Shown: positions 1-8,776 of the stretch, piece after piece
Layout of the letters: each line of letters starts with the position of its first letter
Position numbering within the stretch: position 1 is the stretch's first letter
Assembly (NCBI RefSeq): GCF_900156025.1
Contig: NZ_FTMO01000002.1
Location: forward strand, 1-64,000
DNA from: Allobosea sp. TND4EK4
Lineage (GTDB): Bacteria; Pseudomonadota; Alphaproteobacteria; Rhizobiales; Beijerinckiaceae
Length of the DNA stretch: 64,000 nt
Direction: 5' to 3'
Made by a program: the position numbers and the translations under genes
The notes under the pieces: generated by a model
What the model was told of the DNA's origin: nothing
Database searches by the model: none
What the model saw: only the letters and a program-made list of their open reading frames with translations

Positions 1-177
1 CTCTACAAGCGCGCGACCTCGCTCGGCGGCGTCGAGAGCCTGATCGAGCACCGCGCCTCCATCGAGGGCCCCGGCACGCCCTGCCCGGCCGATCTGCTCA
101 GGCTGTCGACCGGCATCGAGGACATCGACGATCTCTACGACGATCTCGACCAGGCCCTGAAAGCCGGCCACCGCTGA
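1..177 (+). CDS. C-terminal end of a Cys/Met-metabolism PLP-dependent enzyme (partial)
   Basis: The reading frame is open from the window edge and stops with TGA at 175-177, giving 58 residues. The segment SLGGVESLIEHRAS followed by LLRLSTGIEDIDDLYDDL is the typical C-terminal signature of the cystathionine gamma-synthase/beta-lyase/methionine gamma-lyase family, where the SLGG-E-SL strand and the LRLS-GIE strand close the small domain. These are cytosolic PLP enzymes of sulfur amino-acid metabolism. The active-site lysine and the N-terminus lie outside the window, so the exact member (MetB, MetC, MetZ or a lyase) cannot be decided. Confidence 0.85.
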   Translation, partial: LYKRATSLGGVESLIEHRASIEGPGTPCPADLLRLSTGIEDIDDLYDDLDQALKAGHR

Positions 178-191
178 GGCGCACGGCGCTG

Positions 192-1082
192 ATGCCTGGA
201 TACGACGAGACGATCGTCGCGCCGAGGGACAGAGGGGCCATCGGCCTGCTCATCGTCACCGCCTGCGGCTGGGGCTTGAACTGGACAGTCCTGAAATTCG
301 TTCTGCAGGACTGGCCGGCCCTGTTCGCTCGTGGCATGGCGGGACTCCTTGGAGCCGCCGCGCTCGCGGCTGTCGCAGGCATTCGTCGCGAAAGCCTGGC
401 CGCACCGCGAGAGGCATGGGTGAGCATCGCGACGGGCGCGTTTATCAACGTTTTCGCCTGGATGGGCTTCACGGCCCTGTCCTTGAACTGGCTGAAGGTC
501 AGCGAAGGGGCGCTGATCGCCTACTCCATGCCGATCTGGGCCATGTTGCTGGCTTGGCCGATCAACAAGGAACGCCCGACGCTGCGAAGCCTGCTGGCGA
601 CGTTTCTTGGCGTCGCCGGTCTGGCCGCGCTCATGGGAGGCCCCGGTTTCGACAGCGAGAAATGGCCCGGCATCGCCTTCGCGCTGTCAGCCGCTGTTCT
701 GTTCGCCGTCGGGGCCGTGCGCAGTCGCAAGCCCGTGGCCATGCCCTTCACCAGTTTCATGGCCTGGCAGGTGGGGCTTGGCTGTCTGCCGATGGTGGTG
801 CTGAGCCTCCTGTTCGAGCAGCCCCATCCCTTTTCGCTGTCGCCGGCTGGAATGATCGGCCTGCTCTACATGGCGCTCGGGCCGATGGCGCTGTGCTACC
901 TGACCTGGTTTTCCGTTCTCAAGCGACTGCCGACGTCGGTTGCGGCAACGGGAATGCTGATCGTCCCGATCGTCGGAACGCTTTCGGCGCCAGCGATGCT
1001 GGGCGACTCGATCGGGCAGATGCAGATTGTTGCCATCGCCCTGACTCTCAGCGGCGTGGGATTGGCAATCGGCAAGAGGTAG
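192..1082 (+). CDS. EamA/DMT-family inner-membrane transporter
   Basis: This 296-residue protein consists almost wholly of hydrophobic helices, consistent with the ten transmembrane segments and two EamA repeats of the drug/metabolite transporter superfamily (YdcZ/RhaT/EamA type). The first repeat begins near residue 15 with GLLIVTACGWGLNW and the second near residue 155 after the GPGFDSEKWPG loop. Family members usually export amino acids or other small metabolites; the substrate cannot be told from sequence. It starts 14 bases after the PLP enzyme stop on the same strand, so the two may be cotranscribed, which would fit export of an amino-acid-related compound (inference). Start is the ATG at 192; no strong Shine-Dalgarno sequence is visible. 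Confidence 0.88.
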   Translation: MPGYDETIVAPRDRGAIGLLIVTACGWGLNWTVLKFVLQDWPALFARGMAGLLGAAALAAVAGIRRESLAAPREAWVSIATGAFINVFAWMGFTALSLNWLKVSEGALIAYSMPIWAMLLAWPINKERPTLRSLLATFLGVAGLAALMGGPGFDSEKWPGIAFALSAAVLFAVGAVRSRKPVAMPFTSFMAWQVGLGCLPMVVLSLLFEQPHPFSLSPAGMIGLLYMALGPMALCYLTWFSVLKRLPTSVAATGMLIVPIVGTLSAPAMLGDSIGQMQIVAIALTLSGVGLAIGKR

Positions 1083-1152
1083 CACCGCAGGGACCCGACA
1101 TCGGGCAGGGCGGGAAGGCAGCGACGGCCGGCAACGGGCGCCTGACCGCAAA

Positions 1153-1734
1153 CTACTGTTGAATCACCCTCTGCGGAACCGCGCTCAAGCTCTTGAGAAA
1201 GCCACCGAAACGCAGAAGTCCGTCCGGCCAGGGACCGTGCCCCGACTCCGTGTTGAGGTGCCCGCTGTCGCCGGCATCGACGAACTCGGAGCCCCAGGCT
1301 TCGGCCAGCGCCCTCGCCTCCGCCGGCGTGCAGTAGGGGTCGGTCGCGCTGGCGATGAGCACCGAGGGAAAGGGCAGCCGCTCGCGCCGATGCGCGATGA
1401 AGTCCTCCGCCATGCCGGGCACGGCGCGCTTGGCCCGCTCGGAAGCCGGAGCGACCAGGAAGGCGCCCGCCACCTCGCCATGCCTGAGATGCTCGGCCGC
1501 ATGGGCGACGGCGCTGACGCCGGCCGAATGCGCGACCAGCACGACCGGCCGCGTTGCCGCGCGCACGGCCGCGATGATGGTGTTCGACCAGCCGTCTCGG
1601 GTCGGCTTGTACCAGTCCTCCTGCTCGACCCGCCGTGCCGTCGGCAGGCGGGTCTCCCAGCGGGTCTGCCAGTGGTCGGGTCCGGAGCCCGACCAACCGG
1701 GGATGATGAGGATGTCGGTATCGGCGGTTTTCAT
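1153..1734 (-). CDS. RBBP9/YdeN-family serine alpha/beta-hydrolase
   Basis: The product has 193 residues from the ATG at 1734; the frame extends upstream to a TTG overlapping the purB stop, but the family starts directly before ILIIPGWSGSGPDHWQ. That N-terminal GW-GSGPDHWQ motif is diagnostic for the RBBP9/YdeN family of small serine hydrolases. The nucleophile elbow VAHSAG puts Ser at about 70, with Asp at about 132 (ATDPYC) and His at about 159 (DSGHLN), so the triad is intact. The physiological substrate is unknown for most bacterial members. It follows purB with a 38-base gap on the same strand and is probably cotranscribed with it. Confidence 0.88.
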   Translation of the reverse strand: MKTADTDILIIPGWSGSGPDHWQTRWETRLPTARRVEQEDWYKPTRDGWSNTIIAAVRAATRPVVLVAHSAGVSAVAHAAEHLRHGEVAGAFLVAPASERAKRAVPGMAEDFIAHRRERLPFPSVLIASATDPYCTPAEARALAEAWGSEFVDAGDSGHLNTESGHGPWPDGLLRFGGFLKSLSAVPQRVIQQ

Positions 1735-1772
1735 CGGGCTAGATAGCTCTGAAGGGACCGAAGTCCAGTTGA

Positions 1773-3080
1773 TCAAGCCTCGCCAAAGACGCGCTCGAAA
1801 ATCGTGTCGACGTGCTTGAAGTGATAGCCCTCGTCGAACATCGCCTTGAGCTGCGCCGCCGAAAGCCGGGCCGTGACGTCCTTGTCGGCGAGCAGGTTGG
1901 TGAGGAAGTCCTCGCCATACTCCCAGGTGCGCATCGCGTTGCGCTGGACCATCGAATAGCTCTCCTCGCGGCTGGCGCCGGCCTGGGTCAGGGCCAGCAG
2001 CACGCGCTGCGAGTTGTGCAGCCCGCCGAGCCTGTCGAGGTTCTTGCGCATGTTCTGCGGATAGATCAGCAGCTTGTCGACGACGCCGGTCAGTCGGGCG
2101 AGCGCGAAATCGAGCGTCACCGTCGCATCCGGCCCGATCATCCGCTCGACCGAGGAATGCGAGATGTCCCGCTCGTGCCAGAGCGCGACGTTCTCCAGCG
2201 CCGGGGTGACCATGCCGCGCACGAGGCGCGCAAGGCCGGTCAGGTTCTCGGTCAGGACCGGGTTGCGCTTGTGCGGCATCGCCGAGGAGCCCTTCTGCCC
2301 CGGCGAGAAGAACTCCTCCGCCTCATAGACCTCGGTGCGCTGGAGATGACGGATTTCGGTCGCCAGCCGCTCGATGCACGAGGCGACGACGCCGAGCGTC
2401 GCGAAATACATTGCATGGCGGTCGCGCGGGATCACCTGCGTCGAGACCGGCTCGACGGCGAGGCCCATCTGCTCGGCCACATAGGCTTCGACCTGTGGAT
2501 CGATATTGGCGAAGGTGCCGACGGCGCCGGAGATCGCGCAGGTCGCGATCTCGGCCCGGGCCGCGACGAGCCGCGCCCGGCAGCGATCGAACTCGGCATA
2601 GGCCTGGGCGAGCTTGAGCCCGAAGGTGACCGGCTCGGCATGGATGCCGTGCGAGCGGCCGATCGTGGGAGTGAACTTGTGCTCGAAGGCGCGGCGCTTG
2701 ATGGCGGCGAGCAGCGCATCGACATCGGCGATCAGAAGATCGGTGGCGCGGGCGAGCTGCACCGAGAGCGTCGTGTCGAGGATGTCCGACGAGGTCATCC
2801 CCTGGTGGACGAAGCGCGCCTCGGGGCCGACGATCTCGGCCAGATGCGTCAGGAAGGCGATGACGTCGTGCTTGGTGACCCGCTCGATCTCGTCGATGCG
2901 CGCGACGTCGAAGACAGCGTCGTTCGCTTTCGCCCAGATCGTCGCGGCGGCCTCCTTCGGCACCACGCCGAGCTCGGCGAGCTTGTCGGTGGCATGCGCC
3001 TCGATCTCGAACCAGATCCGGAACCGCGTCTGCGGCTCCCAGATGGCGACCATCTCGGGGCGGGAATAGCGCGGGATCAT
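1773..3080 (-). CDS. purB: adenylosuccinate lyase
   Basis: PurB is a cytosolic homotetramer that performs two beta-eliminations of fumarate in purine synthesis, from SAICAR and from adenylosuccinate. The 435-residue length fits the short bacterial class. The fumarase/aspartase superfamily signature GSSAMPHKRNP is at about residues 264-274 and holds the catalytic serine loop; the histidine motif SHGIHAEP is at about 143-150; MTSSDILDT near 95 is also typical. Start is the ATG at 3080 (MIPRYSRPEM), the usual PurB N-terminus. It lies downstream of rpe on the same strand, separated by an inverted-repeat element, and upstream of the small hydrolase. Confidence 0.98.
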   Translation of the reverse strand: MIPRYSRPEMVAIWEPQTRFRIWFEIEAHATDKLAELGVVPKEAAATIWAKANDAVFDVARIDEIERVTKHDVIAFLTHLAEIVGPEARFVHQGMTSSDILDTTLSVQLARATDLLIADVDALLAAIKRRAFEHKFTPTIGRSHGIHAEPVTFGLKLAQAYAEFDRCRARLVAARAEIATCAISGAVGTFANIDPQVEAYVAEQMGLAVEPVSTQVIPRDRHAMYFATLGVVASCIERLATEIRHLQRTEVYEAEEFFSPGQKGSSAMPHKRNPVLTENLTGLARLVRGMVTPALENVALWHERDISHSSVERMIGPDATVTLDFALARLTGVVDKLLIYPQNMRKNLDRLGGLHNSQRVLLALTQAGASREESYSMVQRNAMRTWEYGEDFLTNLLADKDVTARLSAAQLKAMFDEGYHFKHVDTIFERVFGEA

Positions 3081-3101
3081 TTGCCGTCTTTCACATGATG
3101 G

Positions 3102-3223
3102 GCGCCGTCATCCCGGACAAGCCGCGGAGCGGCGCCGATCCGGGATCCATGCCTGAGCCTCGATGACCGATGCTCGGGCATGGATCCCGGGTCTCCGCTT
3201 CGCTGCGCCCGGAATGACGGCGC
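3102..3223. repeat. dispersed inverted-repeat element, copy 1
   Basis: The outer arms gcgccgtcatcccgg and ccggaatgacggcgc are complementary with one mismatch over 15 bases. Inner arms carry CCGGGATCCATGCC on one side and GGCATGGATCCCGG on the other, so nearly the whole element can fold into one long hairpin. It sits in the rpe-purB intergenic space. A second copy with the same arms is at 61563-61684. It resembles the REP/IR-type elements dispersed in rhizobial genomes; it encodes no protein. Confidence 0.85.
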
Positions 3224-3234
3224 AGTTTAAATTC

Positions 3235-3918
3235 TCAAACCCACTCCCCGCGCGCGGCTTCCGCCGCCTTGCGGATCGCCTCGATATTGCCGGCATAGGC
3301 CGAAGGCCCGCCCTTGAACACGGCCGAGCCTGCGACGAGGGTGTCCGCCCCCGCCTTCACCACCAGCGGCGCCGTCTCCGGGGTGACGCCGCCGTCGATC
3401 TCGAGCGCGATCGGCCGGCCGCCGATCAGCGCCTTCACCTGGCTGACCTTCTCGACCACCGAGCGGATGAAGCGCTGCCCGCCGAAACCCGGATTGACCG
3501 TCATCAGCAGGATCAGGTCCACCTCGTCGATCAGCGCCTCGACCGCGCTCGCCGGCGTGCCCGGATTGAGCACGATGCCCGCCTGCTTCCCTTGAGCCTT
3601 GATCGCCTGCAGCGTCCGGTGCGGATGCGGGCCCGCCTCGACGTGGAACGAGATCAGGTCGGCGCCGGCCTTGGCGAAGGCCTCGATATAAGGATCGACC
3701 GGCGCGATCATCAGGTGCACGTCGAAGAACTTGGTGGTGTGCGGGCGGATTGCCTTCAGCACATCGGGGCCGAAGGTGATGTTGGGCACGAAATGCCCGT
3801 CCATCACGTCGCAATGGATCCAGTCGGCGCCGGCGGCGTCGATCGCGCGCACCTCCTCGCCCAGCTTGGCGAAATCGGCCGAGAGGATCGAGGGGGCGAT
3901 ACGGATCGTGGCGCTCAT
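3235..3918 (-). CDS. rpe: ribulose-phosphate 3-epimerase
   Basis: Rpe interconverts D-ribulose 5-phosphate and D-xylulose 5-phosphate in the pentose phosphate pathway and, where present, the Calvin cycle. The product is 227 residues from the ATG at 3918 ([20 protein letters not shown]), the classical N-terminus; a longer frame upstream lacks family similarity. Metal and catalytic residues of the TIM barrel are visible: His35 and Asp37 in [14 protein letters not shown], His68 in FDVHLM, and Asp175 in [15 protein letters not shown] near 142 is the phosphate-side loop. It is followed on the same strand by an inverted repeat and purB. Confidence 0.97.
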   Translation of the reverse strand: MSATIRIAPSILSADFAKLGEEVRAIDAAGADWIHCDVMDGHFVPNITFGPDVLKAIRPHTTKFFDVHLMIAPVDPYIEAFAKAGADLISFHVEAGPHPHRTLQAIKAQGKQAGIVLNPGTPASAVEALIDEVDLILLMTVNPGFGGQRFIRSVVEKVSQVKALIGGRPIALEIDGGVTPETAPLVVKAGADTLVAGSAVFKGGPSAYAGNIEAIRKAAEAARGEWV

Positions 3919-3954
3919 GCCGGGCGGTTTAGCGCCCCGCCGGCCCCGCCGCAA

Positions 3955-4638
3955 TCAGGCGAAGCGCGATTTCACCGGAACCGACAGCCGCCGGTCGGCC
4001 TCGGCGATCTCCGCCGCGACCTGCCCGAAGGCCGGCCGCAGGCGCAGCCGCGAAAACCAGCCCGCCAGTCCCGGAAAGCCGTCGAGCCCCGGGCCGCCGA
4101 GCCGCAGCGCGAACAGCACGCTCATGAACAGCGCGATATCGGAGTTCGCGAGTTCCCCGCCGAAGAAGGCGCGGCCGGCGAGCTTCAGCTCCAGCACCTC
4201 GTAATGCCGCGACAGCTCGCCTTCCGCGATCAGCGCATCCGCTTCCTGCGCCATGCGCCGGTCGCGATCGGCGGCGAGCGGCCCGGTGCGGTGCATCAGC
4301 GGCCTCAGCGCCGGCAGCATCACCTCGTCGGCATAGAGTTCGTCCAGGCGGCAGCGGGCGCGTTCGACCGGGCTTTCCGGCATCAACGGCGGCTCCGGGT
4401 AGGCCTCGTCGAGATAGTCGAGGATCACGGTGGAGTCGTAGAGCACGAGGCCGCAATCGTTGAGCACCGGCACCTGCCGCTTCGGATTCAGCGCGACGAC
4501 CTCGGGATGTTTCGGGTCGTAGCCGGTGACCTGGTTGAACGGCACCATCACGCGGTCGAAGGGCAGCCCCTTCTCCAGAAGCGCGATCTCGACCTTGCGC
4601 GCGAACAGGCTGAGCGGCCCGGAATACAACGTGATCAT
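3955..4638 (-). CDS. glutathione S-transferase family protein
   Basis: The 227-residue protein has an N-terminal thioredoxin-like domain (about 1-78) beginning MITLYSGPLSLFARKVEIAL and an all-helical C-terminal domain. The pattern P-VPVL-D in KRQVPVLNDCG and DSTVILDYLDE matches the glutathione-binding site (cis-Pro and Glu/Asp-Ser region). No cysteine occupies the first-helix position, so a Ser-type conjugating or peroxidatic role is more likely than a redox one (inference). The ATG at 4638 is preceded by GGGAGGTGGCGCC, a good ribosome-binding site. It ends just upstream of rpe, on the same strand. Substrate unknown. Confidence 0.9.
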   Translation of the reverse strand: MITLYSGPLSLFARKVEIALLEKGLPFDRVMVPFNQVTGYDPKHPEVVALNPKRQVPVLNDCGLVLYDSTVILDYLDEAYPEPPLMPESPVERARCRLDELYADEVMLPALRPLMHRTGPLAADRDRRMAQEADALIAEGELSRHYEVLELKLAGRAFFGGELANSDIALFMSVLFALRLGGPGLDGFPGLAGWFSRLRLRPAFGQVAAEIAEADRRLSVPVKSRFA

Positions 4639-4682
4639 GGCGCCACCTCCCTGCGATGCTAGCGGTCTCGCAGACGGCGGCG

Positions 4683-5663
4683 TCAGCGGTCGTCAGCAGC
4701 GGAGGGAGGGACTTCCTGGCCGATCCGGGCGGCCACGCGCCGCAGAAGCCATGGCAGCAGGTAGATCGGGAACTGCGCCAGCGCGAAGAACAGGAAGGTC
4801 GCCGGCGAGACTCCGGCCCCCAGTGCCGCGACCAGCAGCCCCATGTTCCGCTGGCCGCTGCCATAGCCGACCATGAAGCGCTCCGGCCCCGGCAGGAGCC
4901 GCAGGCACAGCCAGGTCGCCGCGAGCCCGATGGCCGAAACGCCAAAGACGCAAGCCAGCACGAACAGCACGAGGCGCGGCTGCGCCAGCGCGGCGGCCGT
5001 GACGCCATCCATCGCCGCGATGGCGAAGACGAAATACATCAGCACGCCGAAGCCATCGAGGCTGGCCTTCATCGCCCGGATACGGGGCAGGCCAAGCCAC
5101 AGGCGCAGCACGCTCGCCACCGCCATGCCGCCGCCGATGAAGACAAGCAGCCGCAGCATCAGCGCCGCGCGGTCGAGCGGGACGGCCGCGCCCGCGAGCC
5201 ATTCCACCAGAACGGGTGAGACGATGGGACTCGCGATCGTGGTCAGGATCACGCTGGCGATGATGAGCGAAGGTTCGAAGCCGTAGAGGATGGCGACGGC
5301 GGGCGAGGACATGATCGGCGGCGCGGCCCCCATGATGGCGAGGCCGAGCACGATGCCGGGATCGAGGCTCTCTCGCCCCGCAAGGCCGAGCGCAGCGCCG
5401 ATCACCAGCGCGGGCGCGGCGATCAGCCAGAGGCAGGCGGCCAGGAGTTTCGCCGGGCGTCGCAGCAGCCCCGCGGTGACCCCGAGATCCAGCCGCAGGA
5501 AAACGACTGTGGTGAAGCAGAAGATGGTGACCGGGAGCACCGGCCGCGCCGCCGCCGAAAACTGCGGCAGGGCCAGCCCCAGCAGGATCGAGAGGGCGAA
5601 GCCCTGCGTGCCATGGCGCCCCAGCCAGGCGAGCGCGGATGCGGGTATGGCGGCGGCGCGCAT
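4683..5663 (-). CDS. bile acid:sodium symporter (BASS)-like membrane carrier
   Basis: This protein of about 326 residues has roughly nine to ten hydrophobic segments. The segment around GYGSGQRNMGLLVAALG near residue 255 resembles the conserved crossover helix motif of the BASS/NhaA-fold sodium-coupled carriers, and GAAPPIMSSPAVA near 115 fits the other crossover helix. Such proteins import organic anions with sodium; the substrate cannot be assigned. Start taken at the ATG 5663 (MRAAAIPA); an upstream ATG at 5705 would add 14 polar residues. It lies 45 bases from the GST gene on the same strand. Confidence 0.72.
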   Translation of the reverse strand: MRAAAIPASALAWLGRHGTQGFALSILLGLALPQFSAAARPVLPVTIFCFTTVVFLRLDLGVTAGLLRRPAKLLAACLWLIAAPALVIGAALGLAGRESLDPGIVLGLAIMGAAPPIMSSPAVAILYGFEPSLIIASVILTTIASPIVSPVLVEWLAGAAVPLDRAALMLRLLVFIGGGMAVASVLRLWLGLPRIRAMKASLDGFGVLMYFVFAIAAMDGVTAAALAQPRLVLFVLACVFGVSAIGLAATWLCLRLLPGPERFMVGYGSGQRNMGLLVAALGAGVSPATFLFFALAQFPIYLLPWLLRRVAARIGQEVPPSAADDR

Positions 5664-5930
5664 CGGCGGGAAGCTCTGGAATCGACCTGAGGTGGACGGC
5701 CACACTGGCCCAGCCGGACCGCCACGTCATCCACCGGCACGGCATCGCAGTCCTGCGCCGGCATAAAATTTCACGGGACGCCTGATTTTGACGCCCTGGT
5801 GACATCTCTGCAGGCTGGGCCCGCAGGAACCACGAAAGATTTCCGTTTTCACCGCAGGAATGCGCGCCGCCGCTGACAAGGCCCGGCAAAACGGTATTCT
5901 CTCCCTCAGGGGATTGGTGGGAGCATCATC

Positions 5931-7181
5931 ATGCGGGCGGATACGATCGTTCTCGGCGCTGGCATCGTCGGCATCTCGGTCGCACTTCATCTGCAAAAGG
6001 CGGGCCGTTCGACCATTCTGGTCGACAAGCGCTCCCCGGGCGAGGAGACCAGCTACGGCAATGCCGGGCTGATCCAGCGCGAGGGTGTCTACCCTTACGG
6101 CTTCCCGCACGATTTCGGCGCGCTCATCCGCTACGCGATGAACAACACGATCGATGCCCACTATCACTGGCAGGCGATCCCGAAGCTCGCGCCCTTCCTG
6201 TTCTCCTATTGGATGCATTCGCGCGCTTCCCAGCACGAGGCGATCGCCCACAAATACGCGACCTTGATCGAGCATTGCGTCACCGAGCATGACGCCCTCG
6301 CCCAGGAAGCCGGCGCGAGCGACCTGCTGCGCCGCAACGGCTGGATGAAGGTGTTCCGCACCGAGCAGGAGCGGGACACGCGCCTCGCCGAGGCCGCCCG
6401 CTGGAAGCGCGATTTCGGCGTGAATTACCGCGCACTCGACATGGGCGCGCTCACGGCGGCCGAGCCGCATCTCGATCATGGCAGCCTGGTCGGCGGCCTG
6501 CACTGGACCGACCCGGTCACGGTGATCGATCCGCTCGGCCTGTCGAAGGCCTATGTCGCGCGATTCGAGGCGCTCGGCGGCCAGCTCGCGCTCGGCGATG
6601 CCGGGACGCTGAAGCAGGAGGGCGCCGAGTGGAGCGTCACCCTCGCCGACGGCACCACGGCGACGGCGAAGGACGTGGTCGTCGCGCTCGGCCCCTGGGC
6701 CGACATGCTGACGCGCAATCTCGGCTACCGCCTGCCGCTGGCGGTCAAGCGCGGCTACCACATGCACTACAAGCCGCAGGGCAACGCGGTCCTGAACCAC
6801 CCGGTGCTGGACACCGAGCGCGGCTACTTCCTGGCGCCAATGCGCCAGGGCGTCCGCCTGACCACCGGGGCGGAGTTCGCCGACCGCGACGCCGCCGAGA
6901 CGCCGGTGCAGCTCGCCCGCGCCGAGCCCATCGCTAGGCAGCTCTTCCCGCTGGGCGAGCGCATCGATCCGCAGCCCTGGCTCGGCCGCCGCCCCTGCAC
7001 GCCGGACATGATGCCGATCATCGGACCCGCCCCGAAGCATAAGGGGCTGTGGTTCTCCTTCGGCCACGCCCATCACGGCCTGACGCTCGCGGCGGTGACC
7101 GGCCGGATGATCGCGGAGATGGTGACCGGCCAGAAGGTCTTCGTCGACCCGACACCCTTCGCGGCCGCGCGGTTCGGCTGA
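5931..7181 (+). CDS. FAD-dependent oxidoreductase, D-amino acid dehydrogenase (DadA)-like
   Basis: The 416-residue protein opens with the Rossmann FAD-binding motif VLGAGIVGISVALHLQKAG (about residues 7-25) and ends with FGHAHHGLTLAAVTG, the C-terminal FAD contact of the DAO superfamily. The SYGNAGLIQ segment near 44 is characteristic of DadA-type dehydrogenases. The family oxidises D-amino acids or related amines at the inner face of the membrane. The ATG at 5931 is preceded by GGTGGGAGCATCATC, with a GGGAG ribosome-binding site. The following dipeptidase suggests a peptide or amino-acid catabolic setting (inference). The precise substrate could be another imino acid. Confidence 0.88.
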   Translation: MRADTIVLGAGIVGISVALHLQKAGRSTILVDKRSPGEETSYGNAGLIQREGVYPYGFPHDFGALIRYAMNNTIDAHYHWQAIPKLAPFLFSYWMHSRASQHEAIAHKYATLIEHCVTEHDALAQEAGASDLLRRNGWMKVFRTEQERDTRLAEAARWKRDFGVNYRALDMGALTAAEPHLDHGSLVGGLHWTDPVTVIDPLGLSKAYVARFEALGGQLALGDAGTLKQEGAEWSVTLADGTTATAKDVVVALGPWADMLTRNLGYRLPLAVKRGYHMHYKPQGNAVLNHPVLDTERGYFLAPMRQGVRLTTGAEFADRDAAETPVQLARAEPIARQLFPLGERIDPQPWLGRRPCTPDMMPIIGPAPKHKGLWFSFGHAHHGLTLAAVTGRMIAEMVTGQKVFVDPTPFAAARFG

Positions 7182-7191
7182 ACAACGCGTC

Positions 7192-7280
7192 ATTCTCGGG
7201 CCGCCTTTGCGCGGACCCGAGAATCTCTTGTCAATCGACGCACCTCTTCTGCATGAGATGCTCGGGGCGTGCCCGAGCAT
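7192..7280. repeat. two consecutive hairpins between the DadA-like gene and the dipeptidase
   Basis: The first hairpin (7192-7224) pairs attctcgggccgc with gcggacccgagaat with one bulged base. The second (7258-7280) is a perfect 9-bp stem, atgctcggg / cccgagcat, around a 5-base loop. The two share the CTCGGG core, as does the inner part of the repeat at 3102-3223. There is no T-tract, so these look like repeat-derived or mRNA-stabilising structures rather than strong intrinsic terminators. Confidence 0.7.
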
Positions 7281-7376
7281 GACGCCAGGCAATGATCAGC
7301 CCTGCGCCGGGCGCCCTCGCCTGCCGTGACACTCCCTGTCAGAGTGCGCTCCCCGATTCCCCATCGAGACTGCGCC

Positions 7377-8516
7377 ATGGCCCTCGCCAAACCACCCGTC
7401 CAGGACAATGCCTATGCCGCGGCGCTGGCGCTGCTCGACCGCGTCCCGCTGATCGACGGCCATAACGACCTGCCCTACGTCATCCGCAAGGACGCCAAGG
7501 CGAAGGGCGATGTCGCGATCTATGACCTGTCCAGGGTCCATGCCGAGGTGGACACGGACATCCCGCGCATGCAGGCCGGCAAGCTCGCCGGCCAGTTCTT
7601 CGCGGCCTATGTCCCGCCCAACCACCCCAAGCCGGCTGGCTTCGCGCTCGCGCAGATCGCCCTGATGCGCGCGATCCTCAAGCGCCATGCGGACGCATTC
7701 CGGCCCGGGCTCTCGGCTGCCGATGTCGAGGCCGCCAAGGCCGAAGGCCGTATCGCGCTGTTCATGACCATTGAGAACGGCTCGGCGCTGGACAATGAGC
7801 TCGACGCGCTCGACGCCTATTTCGACCTCGGCGTGCGGTTGATGACGCTCTGCCACAACGACAGCCACGACTGGTGCGATTCCGCCACCGATGCGCCGCG
7901 CAACAACGGGCTGAGCGGCTTCGGCAAGGACGTGATCCGCCGGATGAACCGGCTCGGCATGGTCGTGGACCTCGCCCATGTCTCGCCCAAGGTGATGCAC
8001 GACACGCTCGACGTGACTGCGGCCCCCGTCGTCTGGTCCCATTCCAACGCTTTCTCGCTCTGCGATCACCCGCGCAACGTCCCCGACGACGTGCTCGATC
8101 GGGTTGCCGGCAATGGCGGCGTCGTGATGGCGACTTTCGTGCCCGACTTCATCAGCCAGGCGTCACGCGACTGGCACAGGCCGGCCAAGGACCAGTATGG
8201 CAAGACGCCCGAGGGCATGAACTACGCCAAGGTCGAGGCCGAGATCGAAAGCAAGGTCGGCCCGCGCCCGAAGGCGACGGTCGCCGGCTATTGCGACCAC
8301 CTCGACTACCTCGCCAGGCGCATCGGCCATGACCATGTCGGCATCGGTTCGGACTTCTTCGGCTGGGTCAATCCGGACGGGCTGGAGGACACCACCACCT
8401 TCCCGAACGTGATTGCGGAGCTGATCCGGCGCGGCTGGTCCGAGGAGAACCTGACCAAGCTCGCCGGCGGCAACACATTGCGCGTGCTGCGGGCGGTAGA
8501 AGCCGCGGCCGGCTGA
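7377..8516 (+). CDS. membrane dipeptidase (renal dipeptidase family, peptidase M19)
   Basis: This is a zinc dipeptidase of the amidohydrolase-fold M19 family, which hydrolyses a wide range of dipeptides, including D-residue-containing ones. From the ATG at 7377 it has 379 residues; the frame also has a GTG at 7326 without support. Metal ligands are in place: His29 and Asp31 (IDGHNDLPY), bridging Glu133 (MTIENGSAL), His201 (VVDLAHVS) and His222 (VVWSHSNAF); GIGSDFFGW near 324 supplies the catalytic Asp. No signal peptide is seen, so it is probably cytosolic. The preceding DadA-like gene could act on released D-amino acids (inference). Confidence 0.95.
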   Translation: MALAKPPVQDNAYAAALALLDRVPLIDGHNDLPYVIRKDAKAKGDVAIYDLSRVHAEVDTDIPRMQAGKLAGQFFAAYVPPNHPKPAGFALAQIALMRAILKRHADAFRPGLSAADVEAAKAEGRIALFMTIENGSALDNELDALDAYFDLGVRLMTLCHNDSHDWCDSATDAPRNNGLSGFGKDVIRRMNRLGMVVDLAHVSPKVMHDTLDVTAAPVVWSHSNAFSLCDHPRNVPDDVLDRVAGNGGVVMATFVPDFISQASRDWHRPAKDQYGKTPEGMNYAKVEAEIESKVGPRPKATVAGYCDHLDYLARRIGHDHVGIGSDFFGWVNPDGLEDTTTFPNVIAELIRRGWSEENLTKLAGGNTLRVLRAVEAAAG

Positions 8517-8519
8517 GGT

Positions 8520-8672
8520 TCAGGGCTCTTCCGGGAGCTTCGTCTCGCGCTCGAGCACCTCGGCGCGGTCCTCCCCGGGCGGCTTGGCCCGGGACCAGAG
8601 CGAGATCAGCAGCAGCCCGACCGGCACGGCCGCGAGCAGGATCCAGATCACGAACATCCCGTCATTGCTCAT
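8520..8672 (-). CDS. small single-pass membrane protein of unknown function
   Basis: The 50-residue product from the ATG at 8672 has one transmembrane helix (FVIWILLAAVPVGLLLISLW) and a charged tail rich in Glu. The start is supported by GAAGGG eight bases upstream; a longer frame to 8765 would overlap the trmJ leader. It ends three bases after the dipeptidase stop on the other strand. No family recognised. The hydrophobic helix with a clean ribosome-binding site makes it plausible as a real gene. Confidence 0.55.
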   Translation of the reverse strand: MSNDGMFVIWILLAAVPVGLLLISLWSRAKPPGEDRAEVLERETKLPEEP

Positions 8673-8776
8673 TCGGTAGCCCTTCACGAGATATCCGGGG
8701 GTTGACCCCGGAGCCTTGGCGGCGGACAGGAGCGCGTCAGACCGCAGCCGCTTCAGAAGACCCAACAGCAGAGACC

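Noticed and set aside
1812-3098. Long plus-strand open frame opposite purB
   Set aside because: It is the antisense shadow of purB, rich in Arg/Gly/Asp with no family motif; high GC keeps stop codons rare.
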